Assembly (NCBI GenBank): GCA_031213475.1
Contig: JARUPZ010000025.1
Span: 4,322,532 to 4,386,531 of the forward strand
Origin: Nereocystis luetkeana
Lineage: Eukaryota; Sar; Phaeophyceae; Laminariales; Laminariaceae
Length of the DNA: 64,000 nucleotides
Direction: 5' to 3'
This document shows positions 51,080-61,300 of the stretch, piece after piece (position 1 is the first letter of the stretch; every line of letters begins with the position of its first letter). A program made the translations under genes and the position numbers. Below the pieces are notes generated by a model. It was not told where the DNA came from and searched no databases. It saw nothing but the letters and a program-made list of their open reading frames with translations.

Positions 51080-51404
51080 TAGGTTTAGCAGTCTGGGAGA
51101 AGGGATCTTTAGGGATGTTTTTTACTTGAAAAATTTGTAGCGTGGTCTGCACTTCGGAATCGTCGTCAGCATTTGAGAAATTTCCTGGTTCGATGCAACC
51201 TCGGCGTAGCCCCGTTTATGGCGAGTTCTGACCCGTTTCGGCTGCGGTTTGGGGTCAGGGTTAGGGTTAGGATTAGGGTTAGGGTTAGGGTTAGAGTCAG
51301 GGCTTGGGTTGCATCTTCGCGCGTGCCTTGATCACAACAGGAACCAAAACATCCGAACAGCCTACCAACTTAAAGATTCCTTCTCCCAGATTGCTGAAGG
51401 TCCT
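51080..51404 (+). mobile_element. MITE family 1, fullest copy, with interstitial TTAGGG array
   Basis: It runs from TAGGTTTAGCAGTCTGGGAG to its inverted partner CTCCCAGATTGCTGAAGGTCCT. Order inside: GTAGCGTGGTCTGC, TTTCCTGGTTCGATGCAA, CCGTTTATGGCGAG, then a run of TTAGGG and near-TTAGGG units at about 51255-51300, then CGCGCGTGCCTTGATCACAA and ACAGCCTACCAACTTAAAGA. At 325 bp it is the reference copy. It has no coding capacity. Confidence 0.85.
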
Positions 51405-51432
51405 CGAGTACCAAACGTATTCACATTTCATC

Positions 51433-51546
51433 TTAACCCTTTTAGGACCGCAGTCTCGTTTTGGGGACAATTGGGGGCAAATGACCTGGAATTTGACTGG
51501 TGTGTCCCCCAAACAGGACTGGAGTTCTAAAAGGGATAAGGGTTAA
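51433..51546. mobile_element. TTAA-flanked MITE (piggyBac-like), copy 2
   Basis: It begins TTAACCCTTTTAGGACCGCA and ends with the inverted AACAGGACTGGAGTTCTAAA, GGGATAAGGGTTAA. Inner TTTTGGGGACA pairs with TGTCCCCCAAA. TTAA is at both ends, as in the copy at 46798. It is 114 bp. Confidence 0.75.
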
Positions 51547-51664
51547 CCCCGAAAAGTGTTTGGCAAGTTTCCGGGAAAACTCCTGGGAAGTTTACCGTCA
51601 CTAATGATGTTGGGGTAGGAAAGAGTAAGATTAACATCCTGCTTGTGAAGTATTGAGGTTTTGT

Positions 51665-51890
51665 TTTTCTTCACAAAAGCGTAGCGCGGTCTGCACTTAC
51701 TTCGGAATCGTCGTCCGCAATGGAGAAATTTCCTTGTTCGACGTGAACGCGCCGCAGCCGTGTTTATGACCAGTTTTGGCCCGTTTGGAGTTCGGTTTGA
51801 GGTCAGGGTTAGGGTTTGGGTGGGTCTTCGCCTGTACCTTGATGTAGTGACAGCAAGATACCTGAACAGCCTACCAGCAGGAAGATCTGT
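51665..51890 (+). mobile_element. MITE family 1, copy without clear termini
   Basis: Internal family blocks are present in order (GCGTAGCGCGGTCTGCACTT, TCGTCCGCAATGGAGAAATT, GGTCAGGGTTAGGGTTTGGG, CCTGAACAGCCTACCAGC) but the terminal repeats have been lost. It lies about 260 bp downstream of the full copy. Confidence 0.7.
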
Positions 51891-52893
51891 GTTCACGCAT
51901 TGATTGTATGAGAACCTCGGGAAAACCGTGGACGAAGTTTTGGAATATAGAAGAACGACAACTTCGGCGCAGCGTCGCAGCGCTTTGCGACGGCTTTTGC
52001 TACGCTTTTAGCTCCCATTCAATTCAGGGTGAATGCCAGGGTTAGGGTCTACTGTAGTTGGATGGGCGCTTCGCCCCGTCTTTGACCCCACCGGGACAAA
52101 GGATTAGCTTCGTTGCCCTCAAATAACGACTAGCCCGTACCTCTTGGCAGATCTTGCGCGACGATCGGTCAGTAGTCTTCTCACTGTAGGGCCTTGTTGA
52201 AAACAGCGGTACATTTCGTGCGTGTTTCCCCATTCAGCCGTCTCGTGCCGACATGTCACGTGATCTCCCATTTTTCGACCCCCGCCACGCGCCTTGCTGC
52301 CGCCGGTCCTCTCCTTTGATCCCTGGTAGGGTCAGACTAAGGGAGTAGATCCAAGCCACCCGCTAACACTAACATGGGCCTACCTCTGACCCGACCCGGA
52401 CCGAAAACGTCTCAGACACAGGCGATAGCCTCTTCGCGTTGCGGACCACGAGATTGCATGTAAATTCCCGAACCCAATTCACCTGAAATGCTAAACGAGA
52501 GATGTGAGACGTGAATAGCATTGATTGGAGGACAAAAAATCCCCTCGGTCTTGCAATGAAGAAGGGTGCTATACCTATCAGATTTTGCGCCAAACCATTC
52601 GTTCATTACTTCTCATTATTTGGACAGAGCGCGTGCTGGAGTTTATTTCTTTGCCAGGGAAGCGGCAGCTCGACCTTGCTCGTCTTCGCCGGTGTTCGTA
52701 TGAAGGTTCTTTCTCGCAGCCTCTCTGGCGGGAGACCGCCGAGATACGTTCTGCCAACCCCAGCGCCGGCTCTCTTGACCTATCCTTGTACAGTGCTTTC
52801 CTCGGTCCCTCCTTCTGCCCACTTGATATATTCCGTCTGGTTGCGCCGCAGGCGCGTGTTTTCACAGATACGCCTCTTTTCTGTCCTCCTAAG

Positions 52894-52949
52894 TTAATCA
52901 ACTAATAATCATGATTATAAATGATTAATCAACTAATAATCATGATTAT
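52894..52949 (+). repeat. 31-bp tandem repeat containing the palindrome AATAATCATGATTATT
   Basis: TTAATCAACTAATAATCATG occurs twice, 31 bp apart. Each unit holds a palindrome centred on ATCATGAT. Confidence 0.8.
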
Positions 52950-54686
52950 TGTTAAGTTTTTGTTTTTTGCTTGTACCAGTATTTGCTGATCTATATTCAT
53001 TAATGAACAAACCTTAAACTTTATTACATCAACGATTTAATCACCGCGTATTAACCACAATCAATACGTGATTGTGAGTTTATGTTAATCCCTGAGTATA
53101 ACAACTGTGATTGTATCAAGTATTGGTAAATATAAGGCGGTGCAATACAAGCCAGTAGCTGAGCACGTGACGTGTTACGAACGCAAGTAAGTGCAGGAGT
53201 ATGAGGAGGCAGGAATATATGTACGACGAGTATAAACTCACCTGACGTGCTACTACAGCAGTAGTACAAGAAACGTCTAGTAGATTGTACACATGTATGG
53301 ACACAGTGTACACATGGATCAGGGGGCAATGAGGCACTCGACTGCCCCCCTATGTCGCACGTTGATCTCGTACTCTATCATTGAGCTTCTCTGAAATAAA
53401 TACGCAACAAGACGTACTTCACCGAGAAGAAGCGTGTATTTGACCAGCATCGACATCTTCTCATCCTCCACCGTGAGGGACCTCTTGGTATAATATCCCT
53501 ACCAAACTGTCGTTTTCATGGGTTCTAAAATCCGGCACAGTCAACGCCACTTTTTAGCCCGCGTGGTTTTCTTCTAGTAACCCTTCCAGAGCCGTCCTCT
53601 CAGTTTGTTAAAACTAGTTTTAGAAAAAAAGAGGCAATAATAGGTGTGTTTATGCACTGCAGCACAAAAATAGTTCAAGGTGCCTGGCTGACATTGTTGC
53701 GTTGTTTGTATTATGGATCGTTCCAACTGGAAAGGGTGTGGCCTTCATATACTTTCCTGCTCGATTTCTGGCCCGGGATTTTCGTTGCGTTCTCTCGTGA
53801 CCCGCACGTGAGCCTTTCGCTTGCTTCGCGCATGAAGTTGCAATGAAATTCGTTGTGATATTTATCTGTCTCACATAATGCATTGTGAGACCGCATACAT
53901 ACAGGTTAAAACCTCTCCAAGACAAGGAATACGGAGGTGTTTTGGGTGCGCTGATGTCGTCGTTAGAAGCAACGGCTTGATGGGGAAAAATACTAGCCTA
54001 GCCCACGACAACCGGACAAAACAGGAACAACTAAACATGCTTACCCACCCATCTAAAAAATCCCCCAAAGCAACAAGAAAGCAACTACAATATTTTGCTG
54101 CTTATGAACACAATCAATCGACGAGATGTTGCTCATTCATGAGAAACATGGGCGTGACAACCTGTTCGCAGGTGTTTAGGACACTACCTTGGGACGCTAT
54201 TTCCGAGGTTGACCTCACAATCTGTTTCCTGAGCGAGGAGCAATAGAGATAGTTTGAGTACGGATTTGAAAAAAAGGGAAATTTTGTCTTGCGAAATGGT
54301 ATAGATAGGTGTGGCCCGCAAATCGGAAACAATTGTGGTCCGCGGTAAGAAGTATATCACTGGATGCGAAGTCAGTGCAGCCCCGTGCCCGGCCTAGTTC
54401 TTGTCTGTGTGTTGTCCGTTTGTCGGTCAATGCCGGGGGTAGAGCTTGGGCTCGATCAGTCAAATATTTCCAGCCGAGTAGGAACGCTGCGCAGCCGGGG
54501 TTGTTACTCGTCTCTTCTGTGCTTGGGAAAAAATCAGGGTCGCGATTAGTTTTGAGGTTTGGGGTTCGTATTGGGTCCACGCCTGTCTTTTCATCCCACC
54601 ATGAACGTATTGCTGTCATCCCGTAAAATTCTGCGGCAGTAAGGAAAGGTTTGCGCTCTTCAATTTCCGTTTAAACAGATTGTAAC

Positions 54687-54938
54687 ATGTTGCTGTTTGG
54701 TGGGGCACCGGTGGGAGATGATCGGTTGAATATTTTGATGCAGACACCCAACAGAGTTTCTTTGCGTGCGCGTACGTTGAGCTGTATACAGCAGTACGAG
54801 AATGAAAAAAGCGGAATATGTTCTTGTCGAAAATATTGTCTAGAAGTGCCGGTCGAATGCTGTGGAGCACTCAATAATATCTATCTGCCGAATATACAAA
54901 AAAGAAGGAGACCCCAGTATCGGTATGTACGCAGGTAG
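54687..54938 (+). other. Unassigned ATG-started open frame, 83 codons
   Basis: It begins MLLFGGAPVGDDRLNILMQT and is Cys-rich later (GICSCRKYCLEVPVECCG). The same frame is open again at 54996-55187 and 55248-55529, and a GTAGCT donor-like site overlaps the stop, so this could be the first exon of a gene running toward 55.5 kb. No family is recognised. Confidence 0.25.
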
Positions 54939-55087
54939 CTTTATACCCAAACAAATCTACCTAATGTCATCCTGCGTACCACAGGTAACACGAATTTGCA
55001 TAGAATGTACCGGGGGGGCCCGAAACTAATCGACGCTGATCGCTATAATACCCTACCCGTGAATACCTTGTCTGAGCTTTGCGATTT

Positions 55088-55290
55088 TGAAAGCACCCTC
55101 ATCATTCATTCGACTGCCTCTCCCCCCACAAAGCAACACGCCATCAACGCATCGACGACTGGGTACAACGCGAAGAACATCGTCTAGTCTTCCGGTCTCA
55201 TACTACAGCTTTGTTCAGGAGGACTCTTCGGCGCACAAGGGACATAGGTGAATCTGACCCGCCGCCCTCCTTGCTCATTGTGCGTAAAAC
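55088..55290 (+). other. Exon-like segment related to 48900-49085
   Basis: The partner of the reverse segment near 49 kb. The shared frame ends with YYSFVQEDSSAHKGH and reaches CATAG|GTGAAT at 55247, a donor-like site in the same place as in the partner. Indels between the two shift the frame upstream, so at least one is decayed. Confidence 0.35.
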
Positions 55291-56433
55291 GTATTCGAGA
55301 AACGAAGTGTGGCCGAAGGTCGTATACTGTAGCGCAAGAAGAACACCATCAAACACACGTAATACGGAAGTTGAGTACAATACCGAAAGTGATCGGAGAT
55401 TTTGAGCCAGCGTCCGTAAATGGCCCGATGAGTTCTTACCCTTGTAGTGAAACATTCGAGAACGCTGCCTCAACTCTTTGTTTGGGTGTCGGCTACATTC
55501 CTGCGGTATTCAGCACCATGATTCTGTGATTGAGATTATATCACCCCAGACATCAAACTAAAGAGGCTCTCACTTTAATTTCGAAATCATTAGCGATCAC
55601 CGCTTGCGTTCAACCCTAGGATCTATTCTGGCTAAACAATGCATGGGCTTGGGGCTGACAATCAGGGCTTCGGTGGGCGAGCCAATGGCGACTATTATCG
55701 AGCGATCCCTTGGTTTCAAGCTTTGCGTTAAAATTGGGGATACGGCTCGAGCTGGTGCTAGTTGCGAGTTTTTAGCGCTGTGAGAATTTCAGCAAGGGGT
55801 CTTGACGTGATATTGGGTTTCGTCTACGCAGTAGTGGCTGTCAGTTCCCGCATGGGCTAAGAATTACTAGTGGTTTTCCGCGGCGTACCAGCGTACGAGG
55901 TTGTGGTATTCTTCCAACCCATCCAAGCATTACGATAGTTTTTTTCCGTACTATTAGTCATCTAAGCCTCCTTGTCGCAGCTCCGAGAGGGAGGCACGCA
56001 GTTGGCTTCGCACCGCTCCTACTCTTCGTGCCTTGATTCCAATTTCACCTGATGACTTTGACATGTTTTTCTCCTCTTCGGGATGCGAATCAATTAGCGA
56101 TTTCCTACGCTACGCGTTCCCCGCAAATAATTCTGCGAAATGTTGAAAATATTTTCAATAGCTCGCTAAATATTTGGTGAGCTTTGAAACCCAGCAGAAA
56201 TATCTCCGTAGCATTTATTTGACGATGGTCGCTACTCAATCACCGGGGCGGTATTCTGTGGTATGTGGGTTCCACAAGGAAGGTCAGCTGGACTGAAGCC
56301 ACTTCTCGCGCGGCTTACGGAGGGGAAATACTCGGTCCTTCGTCTGTGTGCCGATGTACTTGAAACGAAACGTCGTACGCCTTTCTTTGCCAAGTAGTCT
56401 CGAGGTCAAGAAAAGTGTCATTGCAGCAGACTC

Positions 56434-56507
56434 CACGCTGCCCCGCCAAAATACGTCCTACAGACGACACCACGCTGCCCATCTCAAAATACGTCCTACC
56501 TAGGCCC
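56434..56507 (+). repeat. 37-bp tandem duplication
   Basis: CACGCTGCCC followed by AAAATACGTCCTAC occurs twice at a 37-bp period, with small differences between units. Confidence 0.7.
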
Positions 56508-57575
56508 ACGTTTAGTATTTATTTATTAAAATTTCGGAGAATGTTTTTTTTTCATGAATTTTGTCAATAGTCATGTCAACACTTACTCTGAAATATGGAG
56601 ACTTTTCTTTCAGCCCTTTTTTTGCAGAAAATTTCACATAGTATCAGCTAGGGTCTTCCAAGGGTCCCTGAGTTCGTTGTGTTCGGGCCAGAGAACACGT
56701 TTTGGTGTGGTGCAAGTACGAGCCTAGACTCGATAGCTAACCCGGACCCCGAACCTGACGCTGACCCTGACCGTAACACCAGCTGGGGCAAGAAACCGCC
56801 CGAAATTGGGCATAAAACCGCATCTTTTTTTTTACTCAGTTCTTGCCGACGATTATACCCCCCCCCCTCTACTACTTATTCCCCCATTTTTTATAGGTTG
56901 GGTTGGCGTCAGTTGGCAACGACACTGTAAAACATGCCGCTCACTACGCGAGCTAGACAACCAGGGTAGCGATTTTTTTTGTTTGGCGGTCGCCCCACCT
57001 GGTCGTCGAGTTGGATCATTTGTGCGAGGTAAAAGAAAATTACTCCGCACAAGGGAATTGATCGTATCACGTAGTGTTCAAGGTAAGGCACCCAAGAGGC
57101 AGTTACACAGTACTCCCATTGCTGTCTCTGGAAAAGCCTACAAAACAAAATTACTCATTGAAGCTGTTATCCTTATGCAAGTCTGCCTCACAACCGGTTC
57201 TTAATAAGATTCTCACCCACCATCAATGCGACTCGCCGGGCACCTCACGGCGCTTCGGCCTTGGTGCAAGCAATATCTGCCTGGTCGGTGAAAACCCGAC
57301 ATGCTCCGTCCCGGCATTGTAGGGATGCGAGGGTCTATAGTCATACGACTACGGCCATGCACGAGATCGAGTGCATCTCTCCTATCTATGGAGCACCCCC
57401 CCCCCCCCATTCTCTACTTATAAGTTCCCGCAAAATTAACCAACGAATATCGGAAACTTCCTCCAGACCAAAACCTAAATGCGGCTGTCCCGGGACAGCA
57501 GTCAGTTGTCCTCATTTTTAGCCCCTTCGTGCGGTCGGCTGGTTCCAATATTTTGCGTCCTAAGAAGAATGCTTT

Positions 57576-57715
57576 CTGGTGGGATCAAGGCACCGGCGTA
57601 TTCCCAAAGCAAGCCTGAGCGTTAACTCCTTACCATCACCCCGATCTGGTGGGATCAAGGCACCGGCGTATTCCCAAAGCAAGCCTGAGCGTTAACTCCT
57701 TACCATCACCCCGAT
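57576..57715 (+). repeat. Perfect 70-bp tandem duplication
   Basis: The unit starting CTGGTGGGATCAAGGCACCG is present twice back to back (57576-57645 and 57646-57715) with no difference, about 620 bp upstream of the haloperoxidase D start codon. Confidence 0.95.
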
Positions 57716-58335
57716 CTTAACCTGTTTGCGGAACATACAGCACCCCCAAAAACAGGCACGAAATTCGGCAGCATCTTTTTATTGGTTGTACGTTTATACC
57801 GAACCTTCTGGTGTACTTTTCACGCCTGCAAGGACTGTCATTTTCCAGAAGGATTTCCGGGAGCTTGCTTCTCACTCCTCCTACACTACTACGGCCTCTC
57901 GGGTCCACTCCCGACCGGCATTCCTTGCCGCTCAGGAGACGGCGGGGATTTCCTCCCTCACAAGAGGCCTCAGGCTGGAGAAGGCGCACAATTCAACATC
58001 GTGTTCTCGACATAGATTGTTCTTGTGCATCATATTGAAAACTGGTAATTCATATATATATATATATGTGAACAAGCCGGTTGTGGGATACCTACTGTGC
58101 CGCATGGTGCGTTTGGACCTCATCATGCCGAAACACGTCTGATTTTTATGTGTGCACAAGTCCCTCCTGGTCCCTGCTTTGGTACCGGCAATTCCGAGTT
58201 CCTCTCGCAACGCAGCGGGCATGCATGCAAGACTTGCTGACCACTTTTCCAGTGCACCTCGTCCGTGGCTCTGTAACGTTCCAGGTCGAAACATCGAACG
58301 ACAGCCTCGCGGTTACGACGAAAACAATTTTCAGC

Positions 58336-61300
58336 ATGAAGGGATCGGTTGCCACCGCCGCCCTGTTGGGCCTTGTAACGCTTCCTGTCGCACGCGGGCA
58401 CACACTGACCGATGAAGCCAACGACCTCTACGAGACGGTGAGTGCTTAAACCGTCTTTGCATGATTTACAAGCGTCACTTCAGGAGATAAATGGTTGGGG
58501 CTGGTTCGCCGGGCCACCCCTTCTACGAGTTCACAATTTCAAAATTCCTGGGTCGTCGATCCTACCCTCGCTAGGGTCCCAACGAGCTGACAGTCAGTAC
58601 AGGCCACCAGTTTGAAACAGCGGGCGAATCGTTCCGTCGTGCTGTATTTCCGTCGGTTCATTCAGCGAGAGCCGACCATATATCCCGACCTCCCAGCCAG
58701 ATGAAATATGTTACGATCGGTCCAGCTTCGTCGGTCGCTGGCGTGGCCTTCCGGTGGTACCATGGAGGCAGGCCTTGAACCGACCGCTGCTGCTGACATC
58801 TAACAAATAATCGGTAGAATCGGTGCTGTAAACATGCCTCATTATTTATTGCCACTGTTTTTCGCACCGGTTGGCTATCGGCGCACAGCCTAAGGAAAGG
58901 GCGTTCAACGTGCTCAACAACCGGAGGGAGTGGGGGAACATCGAGTTCAGGGGGTCGACATCCATGTACCACGTGACCGCTGGAGACGGCTCTTCCGCCG
59001 CTACCTTCCACAAGACGCTGCCTCACGATGAGCTGGGGCAGGTGAAAATATTGCGTTTTTCTCAGGGGCCGCATATGCTCTCCTGAAACACTATATATAC
59101 GTTCACCCATTGCCTCCCTACGTGTAAAATACCAATATATACATATATGTAGATATTAATAACACTGCTACAGTTGTGGCAGGTTCCCTGTTGAGGCCAA
59201 TACAAAACAGAGCGACCTCCTTGTCACCATGTCTAGGTGCGGCACTCGTTTTGTACGGTTGCAGCGGATCGAGATGTTTGCGTGTATGTTACCAGCATCG
59301 TAACAAGTGGAACTGGCTTGATTTTATATGGCAGGTGTAGTTTTTATATTCAGATTTATTTCGTTCAGGCCTTGCAGTATCATCCGCATGGGAGGGAGCG
59401 TGCTTTTACACTCCAGCTTGTTGATTATCGTCTATGGTTGTGCCGCATCCACGCCAGGTGGACGCCGAGGCCTACGCAGCCCTACTTGAGTGCGTCGGTG
59501 AAGGAACCTTCCACAAGTGCGAGTCTGTGCCCGCCGGAGACGATGCCGGCTATTTAGTTCAGCCCATCGGAGGCATCGCCGTCGAAAACGCTGGGCCCGC
59601 CAGGTACGGGTTTAGATTCACAAGTCGGTCATCCCTTACTCATGATTCCGTTCAACAGACGGTCGGTGGAGTCCTAATAGGGATATGTGCACGAATAACT
59701 ACGCGCAGAGACGGCCTTGACATGCGAGACGGAGAATATTGTAGGCCAAAGAATTTCAGCGTTTACCAGATAACCATCTACTGTTCATAGCACTGCATCA
59801 CAATGGGTGAAACATGTGAACTCCATGATTTAACCCCCCGGTTTCTCTGCCCCTCCACCCCCTGCCAATACTGTTTGGTTCAATGCTGTCCCTTGCAACG
59901 TGCCCGATGATTGAACTCTAATGGTCTGGTGATTGCTGGCTCACCGAAACGTTCTGGCTTCAACCATAGCTCTGCTTTAGTCACGCCTCCTGCCGCGGCG
60001 CTCAACTCCATGGAACTGGTGAGTCGTGGCGTGTTTACAGGTTATATACACGATATTACCTTATACTTCCAAGTGCAATCGTGATGCGTGCTGTGAATAC
60101 TTGAAATCAAATGTACCAGGTATAGACCCGTCCCATACTAGGCAGACTGGTAGGGATGCAGGTTTCGTCCAGAGATAAGAAATTTTAATGTCCAATATAT
60201 CTGACGGTTTCTTATGTCCTCGCCCACACTTTGACGAACATCTTGAATACTCGTAGGCTGCTAACATGGCAGAGGCGTATTGGATGTCCTTGACGAGGGA
60301 CGTGCCTTTCTCCAAGTACGGCGAGCACGAGACTACGATCGCTGCATCAGGTAGACACTTTTTCGAGTGTGACCGGAGTTCATGTTGAATGGGCGCTCGA
60401 TGAGTTTCACTGTCAACATCAATAACGAGTCCCACTTTTCCAGTGCTTCGTTGGTCCATTCATGTTGCCCAAGCATTCCGAAACACTCACGGCGCCTTGG
60501 GTTAGGGCGGTCTCAAGTCCTTTCCTACGCCTTCGACACCCGCCCACCAATCCTGTCCCCGTGTTCACCATTTTCGAGGAAACCCCCCTGTCCCGAGTTG
60601 ACGTGACCCCCCTGCCCGGGATTGACGTCGCATGACCAACAGAAAACCTGGCCGCCATGCCGGGTTTCGCGAAGATGAAAGGTGTGGCAGTCGATTCGGA
60701 AGGCAAGGCCGACCCGCAGTCTCAGCTTTTCCGGAACAACGCAATCGGTGCAGAGACGGGTCCAATGATTTCCCAGGTGCGGTAATGCCTCCCGACAAGC
60801 GTAGAGTGGGCCCATACGTCCACGACTTTGGGACCGCCCATATCCGTTGTGCAGTGGCGCGGTCCATATCCATCATCAATGAAGGCATCCGAGCTGATAA
60901 ATATTTAAAGTTGGTTGGGGAGGTCTGGCCGGGTGCATGGTTATTCGAGTTGAGGTGTTCACTCGAACAGAGGAAAGCAAAGCCAGCTTTCATCTTCTAG
61001 ATATCGTGTCGTCGATGGCTATTGTTCGCCCCTTTGATGCTTGTGGCCGCTCGGACCGAACGCCCTCGCTTGTACCGCTTCACCGCTTGCCTGCAGGTGC
61101 AGTTTGTGTTGTTGCTTCGCTGATAAGTTCACGATGTCCAATCCGGTTTCCATACTTGCTGTGGAAATACTCCCCTCCTGGCATCTGCTCCGTGCACACC
61201 GCAGTTTCTGTTGAAGGACTTTACCCTGGACTCTATCACGGTGACGCCTCAGCAGACAACATTTGCAACCGGATACGACTACATGACCGACTACGACGAG

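Larger units (their letters stand above)
45078..58335. other. Repeat-rich spacer between divergent haloperoxidase genes C and D
   Basis: Thirteen kilobases with no assignable gene. It holds most of the short mobile elements and tandem repeats listed separately. It must contain the promoters of both C and D, but no clear TATA or other core element could be fixed. Unassigned frames include 48530-48937 (-), 53878-54246 (+) and 54687-55529 (+). Confidence 0.5.

Noticed and set aside
51250..51300. TTAGGG array read as an old telomere or chromosome fusion point
   Set aside because: The array is internal to a dispersed inverted-repeat element with several copies.
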